From: Mycobacterium sp. GA-1199
Lineage (GTDB): Bacteria > Actinomycetota > Actinomycetes > Mycobacteriales > Mycobacteriaceae
NCBI RefSeq assembly: GCF_001500045.1
Contig: NZ_LQIX01000001.1
Coordinates: 248,001-312,000, forward strand
Length of the DNA: 64,000 nucleotides
Reading direction: 5' to 3'
Part shown: positions 9,136 through 17,246 of the stretch, in pieces
Layout: each line of letters opens with the position of its first letter
Position numbering within the stretch: the stretch's first letter is position 1
The notes under the pieces: model-generated
Seen by the model: the letters and a program-made list of their open reading frames with translations, nothing else
The model's database searches: none
Told to the model about the DNA's origin: nothing
Program-made: the position numbers and the translations under genes

Positions 9136-9735
9136 ATGCCCAAGCCCACCAAGGGACCTCGTCTCGGCGGCGGGTCCGCCCACCAGAAGGCGCTGCTGGC
9201 CAACCTGGCCACGTCGCTCTTCGAGCACGGCCGGATCAAGACGACCGAGCCGAAGGCGCGGGCGTTGCGGCCCTATGCGGAAAAGCTCATCACGCACGCC
9301 AAGAAGGGCACGCTGCACAACCGGCGTGAGGTGATGAAGAAGATCCGCGACAAGGACATCGTGCACACGCTGTTCGCCGAGATCGGCCCGTTCTACGCCG
9401 ACCGCGAGGGCGGCTACACCCGCATCATCAAGGTCGAGAACCGCAAGGGCGACAACGCCCCGATGGCGGTCATCGAGCTGGTGCGGGAGAAGACGGTGAC
9501 CTCGGAGGCCAACCGTGCTCGCAGGGCCGCGGGCTCCAAGACCGAGCAGTCCGTCGCCGCCGCATCGGCTCCGCAGGCCGCGGTCGAGCCGGAAGCGGCC
9601 GAAGGTCCCACCGAGGAGGAATCGGTCGAAGAGGCCAAGGCCGAGTCGAGCGAGGTCGAGGCCCCGGCTGACGAGGCCGACAAGGCTGACGAGGCCCCGG
9701 CTGACGAGGCCGACAAGGATGACGACAAGTCCTGA
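9136..9735 (+). CDS. rplQ: Large-subunit ribosomal protein bL17 with long acidic tail
   Basis: 199 residues, against about 120-130 in E. coli. Residues 1-120 are the bL17 core ([68 protein letters not shown]). The last 80 residues are alanine/glutamate/aspartate rich. They include a tandem 11-residue unit [11 protein letters not shown], produced by a 33-base duplication at 9658-9723. bL17 lies near the peptide exit tunnel. Long acidic tails on bL17 are familiar in mycobacteria; their role is not known to me. truA starts seven bases after its stop. Confidence 0.97.
   Translation: MPKPTKGPRLGGGSAHQKALLANLATSLFEHGRIKTTEPKARALRPYAEKLITHAKKGTLHNRREVMKKIRDKDIVHTLFAEIGPFYADREGGYTRIIKVENRKGDNAPMAVIELVREKTVTSEANRARRAAGSKTEQSVAAASAPQAAVEPEAAEGPTEEESVEEAKAESSEVEAPADEADKADEAPADEADKDDDKS
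9658..9723 (+). repeat. 33-base tandem duplication inside rplQ tail
   Basis: Units 9658-9690 and 9691-9723 differ only near their ends (GCTGAC versus GATGAC). Each encodes EAPADEADK plus two residues. The period is a multiple of three, so the frame is kept. Confidence 0.85.
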
Positions 9736-9742
9736 GGACGTC

Positions 9743-10612
9743 ATGAGCGAGCCCGCCATCGAATCCGGTGGCGGGCTCGTTCGTCTCCGGCTCGACATCG
9801 CCTACGACGGAACCGAGTTCGCGGGGTGGGCAGTGCAGGCGGGACAGCGCACCGTGGCCGGTGTCCTCGAAGAGGCGCTGTCGACGGTGTTCCGCACCGC
9901 AGTGGTGGCGCGTGCGGCGGGTCGCACCGACGCCGGAGTGCACGCCACCGGTCAGGTCGCCCATGTCGACGTGCCCGAAGAGGCTCTGGCGCACGCCTAT
10001 CCGCGTACGCCGCGCCCCGGCGACAGCGAGTTCCTGCCGCTGGTGCGACGGCTCGGCCGGTTCCTGCCCCGAGACGTCCGCGTGCTCGACGTCGGGCGTG
10101 CCGCCCCGGGTTTCGACGCCCGCTTCTCCGCGCTGCGCCGCCACTACGTGTATCGACTGTCGATGGCGCCATATGGTGTCGAGCCGCACGAGGCGCGTTA
10201 TGTCACCGCCTGGCCCCGCCCGCTTGACGTGGACGCGATGGCCGAGGCGTCACGCACGCTGCTGGGACTGCACGACTTCGCGGCCTTCTGCCGGCACCGT
10301 GAGGGTGCCACCACCATCCGTGACCTTCAGCGCCTCGACTGGTCGCGCGAGGGGACGCGGGTCACCGCCCATGTCAGCGCCGACGCCTTCTGCTGGTCGA
10401 TGGTTCGCTCGCTGGTCGGCGCGTTGTTGGCGGTCGGTGAACACCGTCGCGAACCCGATTGGTGCGCAGGCCTGTTGGCGGCCGATCGAAGGTCCAGCGA
10501 GTTCGTGGCCGCACCGCCGCAGGGGTTGACCCTCGTGGGCGTGGACTATCCGCCCGACGATCAGCTCGAAGCACGGACCAAGGTCACCCGCGACCTACGG
10601 GTGGTCGACTAG
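9743..10612 (+). CDS. truA: tRNA pseudouridine(38-40) synthase TruA
   Basis: 289 residues. After a short N-terminal extension, [16 protein letters not shown] and [15 protein letters not shown] carry the family core with catalytic Asp63 in [25 protein letters not shown] and HDFAAFC..R further support it. TruA isomerises uridines 38-40 in the anticodon stem-loop of many tRNAs. The ATG at 9743 was chosen because the longer open frame upstream is the out-of-frame rplQ tail. It is co-directional with rplQ, seven bases downstream. Its stop codon shares the palindrome CTAG with the stop of the convergent cutinase gene, leaving no room for a terminator. Confidence 0.96.
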   Translation: MSEPAIESGGGLVRLRLDIAYDGTEFAGWAVQAGQRTVAGVLEEALSTVFRTAVVARAAGRTDAGVHATGQVAHVDVPEEALAHAYPRTPRPGDSEFLPLVRRLGRFLPRDVRVLDVGRAAPGFDARFSALRRHYVYRLSMAPYGVEPHEARYVTAWPRPLDVDAMAEASRTLLGLHDFAAFCRHREGATTIRDLQRLDWSREGTRVTAHVSADAFCWSMVRSLVGALLAVGEHRREPDWCAGLLAADRRSSEFVAAPPQGLTLVGVDYPPDDQLEARTKVTRDLRVVD

Positions 10613-11331
10613 ATCCGAGCGGCGACGAAGTCGGCCGCCTGGTTGACCATCCCCGCATTCACATACGCGCGCGCCGCATGGTCGGGCCAGTTGCCCTCCC
10701 AGGTCTTGGGCTCGGCGGGGTTGCAGATCGGGTCGGCGCCGTGGCACAGCTCGATCGTGCGCTCGCCGTAGAGCGGGCTGAAGTTGGTGATCGGGCCGGC
10801 CCATGCGATCCCGTTGCCGAACAGCGCGACGGCGGCGATGTGGCGGTCCATCCCGGGAGGCAGCGGCTTGTCGAACCCGAACGCGGCGATGGGTGCGGCT
10901 AGCACGACGTCGGTCACCGCGGCGCCCAACGAGTATCCGCCGAGCACCAGTCGGGTGTCGGGGCACCGTGCCGCCATGTCCTGAATCCGTGAGCTCATGT
11001 CGTTGGCGCCGATGTCGATCTCGTAATCGGCCGGATAGTTCACGGAGTAGAGGTTGACGTTCTTTCCGCTCTTGCTGCGCAGCGCACTGATGAGCGCGTT
11101 GCCGATCACACCGGCACCGGGCGACTCGGTGCGACCCCGCGCGAAGATGAGCTCCGCCTGTGGGCATGACTGCGCAGCGGCGACGGACAGGAGGCCCGGG
11201 GTGGCCTGGGTGACGGGCGCGATCAGCCCTGCCACCGCGAGCACGACCGCCCCGATGAGCAGCGTCCCCCGGCGCCCCAAGCAGCGAACAAGATCGTTTT
11301 GCACTCCGCCGATCCTATAGGAACTAATCAA
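10609..11331 (-). CDS. Secreted cutinase-family serine esterase (first of three)
   Basis: Up to 240 residues from the ATG at 11331; a GTG about ten codons in is also possible. A hydrophobic export segment ([16 protein letters not shown]) is followed by [24 protein letters not shown]. The nucleophile elbow is GGYSLGAAV, the acidic residue lies in CHGADPIC (flanked by the conserved disulphide cysteines) and the His candidate in WPDHAARAY. Mycobacterial cutinase-like proteins hydrolyse lipid esters or act as phospholipases at the cell surface. From memory M. tuberculosis has cut3/cut4 (Rv3451/Rv3452) in this place beside ESX-4. Compared with its two neighbours this copy is the most divergent around the acid/His segment. 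Confidence 0.88.
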   Translation of the reverse strand: MISSYRIGGVQNDLVRCLGRRGTLLIGAVVLAVAGLIAPVTQATPGLLSVAAAQSCPQAELIFARGRTESPGAGVIGNALISALRSKSGKNVNLYSVNYPADYEIDIGANDMSSRIQDMAARCPDTRLVLGGYSLGAAVTDVVLAAPIAAFGFDKPLPPGMDRHIAAVALFGNGIAWAGPITNFSPLYGERTIELCHGADPICNPAEPKTWEGNWPDHAARAYVNAGMVNQAADFVAARI

Positions 11332-11367
11332 CGCCGACGAAGGTAATCGACAGCGGTCGCCGCGACC

Positions 11368-12027
11368 TCAGACCAGCCGCGCCACGAAATCCGCAGCCTG
11401 GTTCGCCATTCCGCGCCCGACGTAGTCGCTGTGGGCGAACGGATTGCGGCCGCGGGAACAGATCGGGTCTCCATCGGTGCAGAGGTCGATCGCGCGCCCA
11501 CCGAAGATCGGCGCCGTGGTGATCGGGTTTCCGAACTTGGTCGCCGGGTTGCCGAAGACGGCCACGGCGGCGACATTGGGTGCGACGTTGGGTGGCAGCA
11601 CCGGGCCCAGCGCGCCGATCCGGTTGCCCAGCGGCGGGATGCCGGCGAGCATGTCGACGACCGCCGCGCCCTGAGAGAACCCGCCCAGCACGATGCGCGA
11701 GTTCGGACACGACTGTGCGGTGGTGGTGACGAACGCCGCCGCGTCGGCGGCGCCGTCGGCCGCCATCATGAAGTCGTAGGTGGCCGGGTAGGCCACCCCG
11801 TAAGCCGACAGCGTGCGGTCCCCCAGCTGCGGGCGCAGTGCCTCGACGAACGCCTGGCCGACACGGCCGATGCCCGGGGGTTCACCGGTGCCGCGGGCGA
11901 ACACCACTGTCACATCGGAGCAGCCCTGTGCCGAGGCAACCGTCGGCGCCAGGAGCCAAGGGATCAGTCCGACGGCCGCGATGACGGCGGTGCCGGCGAC
12001 CCGACGACGAAGGCGAGCGAAATCCAC
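11368..12027 (-). CDS. Secreted cutinase-family serine esterase (second of three)
   Basis: 219 residues with an N-terminal signal peptide (arginine-rich MDFARLRRRVAG, then AVIAAVGLIPWLLAP, cleavage probably after ASA). Mature features are CSDVTVVFARGTGEPPGIG, nucleophile GGFSQGAAVVDML, acid DGDPICSRGRN and His in FAHSDYV, which give an intact Ser-Asp-His triad with the two cutinase disulphide positions. It is nearly colinear with the third copy, which indicates tandem duplication. It lies 36 bases from the first cutinase and 27 bases from the third, so the three are probably one minus-strand transcription unit. Confidence 0.92.
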   Translation of the reverse strand: MDFARLRRRVAGTAVIAAVGLIPWLLAPTVASAQGCSDVTVVFARGTGEPPGIGRVGQAFVEALRPQLGDRTLSAYGVAYPATYDFMMAADGAADAAAFVTTTAQSCPNSRIVLGGFSQGAAVVDMLAGIPPLGNRIGALGPVLPPNVAPNVAAVAVFGNPATKFGNPITTAPIFGGRAIDLCTDGDPICSRGRNPFAHSDYVGRGMANQAADFVARLV

Positions 12028-12054
12028 GGGACGAGATGATATCGCCGCGCGGAA

Positions 12055-12822
12055 TCAGACCAGACCTGCGACGAAGTTCGCCGCCTCCTGGACCAGTCCG
12101 GCGCTCACGTAGTCGTTGTGCGCGAACGGGTTACGCCCTTTGGAGCAGATCGGGTCGCCGTCCTTGCACAGGTCGATCGCGCGGCCGGCGAACACCGATT
12201 TGGTGATCGGGTTGCTGAACTTGGTGGCCGGGTTGCCGAACACCGCGACGGCGGCGACGTTTGGCACCAGGCTTCCGGGCAATGGCGGAGCCGACCCGAT
12301 GGATCCGATCTTGTCGCCGAGCGGCGGCACCCCCGCCAGCATGTCGACGACCGCTGCCCCCTGCGAGTACCCGCCGAGCACGATGCGGGTGTTCGGGCAC
12401 TGCTGCGACAGCATCGCGATGCGGTTGGTGGCGTCGCTCGCGCCGTCGGCGGCGGCCAGGAAGTCGTAGGAAGCGGGGTAGTCGACCGCGTACGTGCTGA
12501 TCGTCTGGCCGCTCTTCAGGCCCCGCAGCGCGTTGACGAACGCGGTGCCCGGTGTGCCGAGGCCGGGGGTGTCGTCGGTGCCGCGGGCGAAGATCACCTC
12601 GATATCGCTGCACGCGGATGTCGAGGAGCCGTATCCGGGGGAGGTGGCCGCCGGTCCGGGCGCGGTGCCCGAACCGTATCCGGGACTGACGGGTCCGGGG
12701 GGCGGGCCGGGCTGGGCCACCGCCGGCGGGGCCACGCCGCCGACGAGCGCGGCGACCGCGGCCGTCGCGGCCGCCAGTCGGGCCGTCTCGCGCAGCAAAG
12801 TCACGCGGACATATTCACACAC
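12055..12822 (-). CDS. Secreted cutinase-family serine esterase (third of three, Pro/Gly linker)
   Basis: 255 residues from the ATG at 12822; a GTG six codons later (VTLLRETARL) may be the real start. The signal peptide is followed by a low-complexity linker rich in Pro/Gly/Ser in which SPGYGS occurs twice. The cutinase domain then begins at SACSDIEVIFARGTDDTPGLG. The triad is GYSQGAAVVDM (Ser), DGDPICSKGRN (Asp) and FAHNDYV (His). The linker probably spaces the catalytic domain from the envelope. First gene of the cutinase cluster and therefore nearest its promoter. Confidence 0.92.
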   Translation of the reverse strand: MCEYVRVTLLRETARLAAATAAVAALVGGVAPPAVAQPGPPPGPVSPGYGSGTAPGPAATSPGYGSSTSACSDIEVIFARGTDDTPGLGTPGTAFVNALRGLKSGQTISTYAVDYPASYDFLAAADGASDATNRIAMLSQQCPNTRIVLGGYSQGAAVVDMLAGVPPLGDKIGSIGSAPPLPGSLVPNVAAVAVFGNPATKFSNPITKSVFAGRAIDLCKDGDPICSKGRNPFAHNDYVSAGLVQEAANFVAGLV

Positions 12823-12837
12823 CGAGGGGTCTGGGGG

Positions 12838-13854
12838 CTAACGGTTCGCTCGCACGGGCGACTCCTCGAGCGGGCCGTCCGGCCACGTCGCCTCGGCAAC
12901 CGCTTCGGAACGGTCGCCTGCGCGCGCCAGCGCCAGGCCGGCCAAGACGATGGCGCCGCCGACAGCCTGCGTGGGCGTGATCGCCTCACCCAGCAGAATC
13001 CAGGCCGCCAGCACCGCGAACATCACCTCGGACAGGCCGACCAGCGACGCGAAACGTGGCCGCAGCCGGGCGATGCCCATGATGCCCAGCGTGTAGGCCA
13101 CCGCGGTGGCGATGACGCCCAGGGCGATGACCGGCACGATCCACGAGGTGGTGTGACCGGCGATGACGGTGTCGGCGGTGGTGAAGGTCAACGGCATGAT
13201 CCCGGTCAGGCCCAGGAGCGTGACCGCACCCGAGCCGACGATCAGCCCCGCCGCGGCCAGCGTGACGGGACTGATCCCGTCCCCGTCGGCCGTATAGCCG
13301 GCGTGGGCCGACATCAGGAAGTACCCGGCGGCGCAGAGGGCGGCCGCCAGTCCCCAGCCCACGCCGACCAGGTTGATGTGCGCGCCCGAGAACACGTCGA
13401 GCACCAGCATGATCCCGGCGATCGCCAGCCCGACGCCGGCCAGGGTCAAGGTGGTCGGGCGTCGCCGTGTGGTGGCCCAGACCCAGGCGACGACGATGAT
13501 CGGTGCGGTGTACTCCAGCAGCAGTGCGACGCCGATCGATAGGTGCGCGACGGCGTTGTAGTAGAACAGCTGCGCGCCCGCGATCGGGACCACCCCGTAG
13601 GCAAGCACGGTCGTGGGGTGGCGCAGGGCCTCGCGAATCCACCCGCGCCTGACGATGGTGGCGAAGATCGCCATCACCAGCGCGCCGCCCGCCAGCCGGG
13701 CGACGACCGCGGCGGTCGGGCTCCAGCCCGCTGTCATCAGTGCCTTCGCGAACGGGCCCGAGGAGCCGAACGCGACCGCCGAACCGACCGCCAGCATCAG
13801 CCCGAGCCGGAAGTGGTCGGCGGCGGGCCGCGTGCCGGATGCCGTCACGGCCAT
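12838..13854 (-). CDS. EamA/DMT-superfamily transporter
   Basis: 338 residues from the ATG at 13854, with GGAGG nine bases upstream. There are ten predicted membrane helices in two repeats; the first starts LGLMLAVGSAVAFGSSGPFAKALMTAG and the second near VGWGLAAALCAAGYFLMSA. EamA proteins export or import small metabolites such as amino acids; substrate unknown. A longer open frame extends upstream of 13854 but runs through the CGNR gene on the other strand and is rejected. It is divergently transcribed from the CGNR gene 69 bases away, a pairing that suggests the CGNR protein regulates it. Confidence 0.88.
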   Translation of the reverse strand: MAVTASGTRPAADHFRLGLMLAVGSAVAFGSSGPFAKALMTAGWSPTAAVVARLAGGALVMAIFATIVRRGWIREALRHPTTVLAYGVVPIAGAQLFYYNAVAHLSIGVALLLEYTAPIIVVAWVWATTRRRPTTLTLAGVGLAIAGIMLVLDVFSGAHINLVGVGWGLAAALCAAGYFLMSAHAGYTADGDGISPVTLAAAGLIVGSGAVTLLGLTGIMPLTFTTADTVIAGHTTSWIVPVIALGVIATAVAYTLGIMGIARLRPRFASLVGLSEVMFAVLAAWILLGEAITPTQAVGGAIVLAGLALARAGDRSEAVAEATWPDGPLEESPVRANR

Positions 13855-13923
13855 GGTCGACCTCCGAGGAAAGTGTAATGAGTAAAATGAACTACGCTCC
13901 TGACAGTAGCGACGAGAGGCGTC
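13855..13923. promoter_or_regulatory. AT-rich divergent promoter between EamA transporter and CGNR gene
   Basis: A 69-base gap, clearly richer in A/T than its surroundings. On the minus strand it contains the near-direct repeat TCATTTTAC / TCATTACAC. It must hold the promoters of both divergent genes and is the likely operator for the CGNR protein. Confidence 0.4.
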
Positions 13924-14490
13924 ATGGGTCAAATGCTTTTCAGTCATGACACCGAACTCACCTTGCGGGCGGCGTGTGAGCTCATCAACAGCGACCGCGT
14001 CGACGGTGAGCGGTTGGGCGACATGGCGGCGTTGAACGCCTACCTCGACAGCTTCGGCTGGACGGGCCGCCGTGACCGCGACGCCGACGAACTCGCGTCG
14101 GTGCAGCGGCTCCGCGACCGGCTGAGCCGGATCTGGGCCGTCGCCGACGATGAGCAACGCACGGTGGATCAGGTCAATGCCTTACTTCGCGATACCAACG
14201 CCTCGCCGTGGCTGACCCGGCATCCGGAGATGCCGGAGTGGCATCTGCACCTGGCGTCGGTGAACGACCCGCTGTGGCAGCGGATGGGCGCGGAGATGGC
14301 GATGGCGCTGGCCGACCTGATCCGCATCGGCGAGCTGCGCCGCCTCAAGACGTGCGCGGCGTCGGACTGCGAGGCGGTGTTGGTCGACTTGTCGCGCAAC
14401 CGGTCGGGAAAGTTCTGCGACACCGGCAACTGCGGCAACCGCCAGCACGTGGCGGCCTATCGCGAGCGCAGGGCCATGGGAAAGCGGTGA
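13924..14490 (+). CDS. CGNR zinc-finger protein (ABATE domain), probable transcriptional regulator
   Basis: 188 residues. The N-terminal ABATE-type domain is helical (LTLRAACELINSDR onwards). The C-terminal zinc finger reads CAASDCEAVLVDLSRN..FCDTGNCGNRQHVAAYRERR, with four cysteines and the diagnostic CGNR. GAGAGG lies five bases before the ATG. The family is thought to be DNA-binding and is often encoded next to a transporter or catabolic gene, as here with the divergent EamA exporter. An internal Met at codon 4 is an alternative start. Confidence 0.9.
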   Translation: MGQMLFSHDTELTLRAACELINSDRVDGERLGDMAALNAYLDSFGWTGRRDRDADELASVQRLRDRLSRIWAVADDEQRTVDQVNALLRDTNASPWLTRHPEMPEWHLHLASVNDPLWQRMGAEMAMALADLIRIGELRRLKTCAASDCEAVLVDLSRNRSGKFCDTGNCGNRQHVAAYRERRAMGKR

Positions 14491-14531
14491 CACTCGGGAC
14501 TCCCGCCAGGCCTTAGGCTTTCGGCGGGGGA

Positions 14532-15926
14532 GTGATGACGGGGCGATCGACCACCAAACTGCAGATCAGCGGGCACCGCTTCGGGTTACGGCGCATGCAG
14601 CACGCCCTCGTGCGCGGCGACGCGAAGATGCTCGACGATCCGATGCGCGCGCAGGCACTTGCGTTGTCGGTCGGCTCGCTTCTGGCGGTCATCGGACTCG
14701 GGGTGGCCGCGGTCCTGGCGTTTCTGCAGCCACGCGGTGCGCTCGGCGACGCCCCGATCGTGATGGTGCGCGACACCGGTGCCCTCTATGTGCGGATCGA
14801 CCAGAATCTGCACCCTGTCCCGAACCTCGCGTCGGCCCGGCTGATCACCGCTTCGGCGGCCAAACCTCGGCTCGTCAGTTCCTCGGCCGTCGACCGGGCG
14901 CCAAGGGGGGCGATGCTCGGCATCCCTGGCGCCCCTGACATGATCGGCGCGCCGCTGACGCAAGGCGAGTCGGAATGGCATGTGTGCGAGGATGATTCGT
15001 CTGCCTCGACGGTGCTGGTGGGGTCTGTCGGCAGGACGCACGCCGTAGCGGCCAACATCCTGGTGAGCGCGGCGGGCGAAGGTGCGGCGACAACGTATCT
15101 GCTCTTCGACGGGCGGCGTGCGAAGGTGGATCTGCGCAATCCGGCCGTGGTCCGTGCGCTCGCGCTCGACGGCGTTGCGCCGCGCCCGGTCACGCGCACC
15201 TTGCTCGACATCGTGCCGGAGGTGCCCGAGCTCGCGGCACCCGCCATCCGCGACGCCGGAGCGCCCGCACCACCGCCGCTGCACGGGTTGCGGGTTGGCG
15301 CCGTGATCCGCGTGCCGCAGGCCGAGTCGTCGCAGCACTACGCGGTGCTGAGGACGGGAGTGCAGCGAATCGGCATGGTGGCGGCCGACCTCATCCGGTT
15401 CACCCAGCCGCAGGACGCGCACCACATCGTCACCGTCGAGCCCGGTGCGATCGGCGCCGTCCCGGTGGTCGACGAGCTCCCGGTTGCGAAGTTCCCCGAA
15501 CGTGCCGGTGCCGCAGTCGATCCGGTCGTATGCGCACAGTGGCAGTGGGCACAGGACTCGGGGTCCGTCACCACGAGAACCGTCACGGGCGACGCGATAC
15601 CCGGCAACGCCGAGGTGCGACCGGTGGGCCTGGCGCACGCCGACGCCGCAGGCGCCCGAATCGATGCCTTCGCGATGCGCGGGGGCCGCAGCGCCTACGT
15701 GCGAGCGGCGGGGGCCAGTGGTGACGGCGCACGAACCGGAACGCTGTTCCTGGTGAACGACGTTGGGGTGGTCTTCGGCATCCGGGATCGGGAAACGGCC
15801 GAGCGGCTCGGGCTGACCGGTGATCCGCTGCCCGCACCGTGGCCCCTGCTGGCGCGGCTGCCACACGGGCCGGAGCTGAGTGTCGAGGCCGCGTCAGTCG
15901 CGCACGACTTGACGGGAACGCCGTAA
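14532..15926 (+). CDS. eccB4: ESX-4 type VII secretion protein EccB4
   Basis: 464 residues from GTG 14532; ATG 14535 is equally possible behind the GGCGGGGGAG site. The cytosolic N-terminus (TTKLQISGHRFGLRRMQHALV) is the EccB signature. A single membrane helix lies at about 43-66 (ALSVGSLLAVIGLGVAAVLAFL), followed by a large extracytoplasmic domain with paired cysteines (WHVCEDD and DPVVCAQW). EccB forms the periplasmic part of the ESX membrane complex with EccC, EccD and, outside ESX-4, EccE. There is no eccE here, as is normal for ESX-4. Its 3' end overlaps the convergent mycP4 gene by 33 bases. Confidence 0.95.
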   Translation: MMTGRSTTKLQISGHRFGLRRMQHALVRGDAKMLDDPMRAQALALSVGSLLAVIGLGVAAVLAFLQPRGALGDAPIVMVRDTGALYVRIDQNLHPVPNLASARLITASAAKPRLVSSSAVDRAPRGAMLGIPGAPDMIGAPLTQGESEWHVCEDDSSASTVLVGSVGRTHAVAANILVSAAGEGAATTYLLFDGRRAKVDLRNPAVVRALALDGVAPRPVTRTLLDIVPEVPELAAPAIRDAGAPAPPPLHGLRVGAVIRVPQAESSQHYAVLRTGVQRIGMVAADLIRFTQPQDAHHIVTVEPGAIGAVPVVDELPVAKFPERAGAAVDPVVCAQWQWAQDSGSVTTRTVTGDAIPGNAEVRPVGLAHADAAGARIDAFAMRGGRSAYVRAAGASGDGARTGTLFLVNDVGVVFGIRDRETAERLGLTGDPLPAPWPLLARLPHGPELSVEAASVAHDLTGTP

Positions 15927-17246
15927 CCGGCTGAGCGATACCGTCATTGCGACGACAACCCCGGCCACTGCCAAGCAGATGGCGGCTCCACGGGTGGCGA
16001 TACGCGCTGCGTGGCCGTCGGGTGGTTGCTGCCGCGACGGTGACACCACCGTCGGGCGGCCCGGATCCGCGGGAGCTGTCGCGCCACCGGTGACCGCGGC
16101 CAGGACGTCGACAACGCCATGACCGGCAAGCGGATTCCAGCCGCCGCCCGGGTGCCGCGCGGTGTCTTCGATTCGGCGCATGACCTCCCGGGCGGTCAAC
16201 TGCGGCGAGCGTGACCGCAACAACGCGACGATGCCGGTGACCACGGGCGCGGCGTAACTGGTTCCCGCGAGCGGCTTCTCGCCGGTTGGGGTGGGCAGCG
16301 CGGCGACGAATCCGTCGCCGTCGCGGTCCAACGACACCACCTGCTCGCCGGGAGCGGCGACGTCGACCCAGGGCCCCGCCAACGTGAACTCCGAGGGGCC
16401 ACCGTCCGGGCCGATCGATCCGACCGTCAAGACATAGTCGTCGTACCAGGCCGGGCTCACGACCGCTTTGACGCCGTCCCAGTCCGGTCGGCCCGGACTT
16501 GCGGGGTTCTGATGCTCGCACTGGCCCGGTGCGCCGGCATTGCCCGCAGCGGCGACCACGACGACGTTCTTCGCGTCGACCGCATACGCCAAGGCGGCGC
16601 CCAAAGGTCCGTCGTCCATCTCCGTGCCTGCGGCGACGCAGGCGACGGTGGAGATGTTGATCACGGTTGCGCCCATGTCGGCCGCGTGGCGCACCGCGCG
16701 GGCGAGGGTGTCGACATCTCCGAAACCGGGTCCGCCGCCGCCATCTTCGGCGCTGAACTTCGTGCTCGACTGCCGGATGCCGACGATCGTGGCCTCGGGT
16801 GCGATACCGCTGAACGCATCGGGGGCGTCCGAATCCGCTGTGGCGGCCACGATGCCGGCGACGATCGTGCCGTGGCCGTCGCAGTCGTCGGTGCCGTCAC
16901 CGCTGGACACGTAGTCGCCGCCGGGAATCAGGCGAGGCAGCAGGCGATGGCGTGACACCCCGGTGTCGATCACCGCGACGGTCTGACCTCCTCCGCGGGT
17001 GAGCGGCCACACCGACCGCAGGTCCAGGTCGCGCAGTTGGCCGCCGACGTCCCCGCCCAGGGTGACCTTCTGAACGGTCGTGCACTGCCCTGTCTGCTCG
17101 GTGGGCTGCGGCGGCGCCGGCGAATGCGGGTGGGGTAGTAGCGAATCGTCGACACCCGGCGGCACCACCGCGGCCGCCGTGGGGATACCGGTCACCGGAG
17201 CCGCCGCGAACGCGACGGCGAGGACGACGCGAAGCAAGCGCGTCAC
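15894..17246 (-). CDS. mycP4: Mycosin-4, membrane-anchored subtilisin-like protease of ESX-4
   Basis: 450 residues from a GTG at 17246 that overlaps the eccD4 stop by four bases (GTGA). A signal peptide (RLLRVVLAVAFAAAPVTG) precedes the S8 domain: Asp94 in AVIDTGVSRH, His125 in DGHGTIVAGI and Ser330 in GTSYAAPVVTG. A C-terminal membrane helix (AAICLAVAGVVVAMTVSL) with a basic tail anchors it, the standard mycosin layout. Mycosins stabilise the ESX membrane complex and process some substrates outside the membrane. A longer open frame on this strand continues into eccD4 in another phase and is not the gene. Confidence 0.95.
   Translation of the reverse strand: MTRLLRVVLAVAFAAAPVTGIPTAAAVVPPGVDDSLLPHPHSPAPPQPTEQTGQCTTVQKVTLGGDVGGQLRDLDLRSVWPLTRGGGQTVAVIDTGVSRHRLLPRLIPGGDYVSSGDGTDDCDGHGTIVAGIVAATADSDAPDAFSGIAPEATIVGIRQSSTKFSAEDGGGGPGFGDVDTLARAVRHAADMGATVINISTVACVAAGTEMDDGPLGAALAYAVDAKNVVVVAAAGNAGAPGQCEHQNPASPGRPDWDGVKAVVSPAWYDDYVLTVGSIGPDGGPSEFTLAGPWVDVAAPGEQVVSLDRDGDGFVAALPTPTGEKPLAGTSYAAPVVTGIVALLRSRSPQLTAREVMRRIEDTARHPGGGWNPLAGHGVVDVLAAVTGGATAPADPGRPTVVSPSRQQPPDGHAARIATRGAAICLAVAGVVVAMTVSLSRLRRSRQVVRD

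Noticed and set aside
13855..14157. Upstream extension of the EamA transporter frame
   Set aside because: Antisense to the CGNR gene. A good ribosome site precedes ATG 13854.
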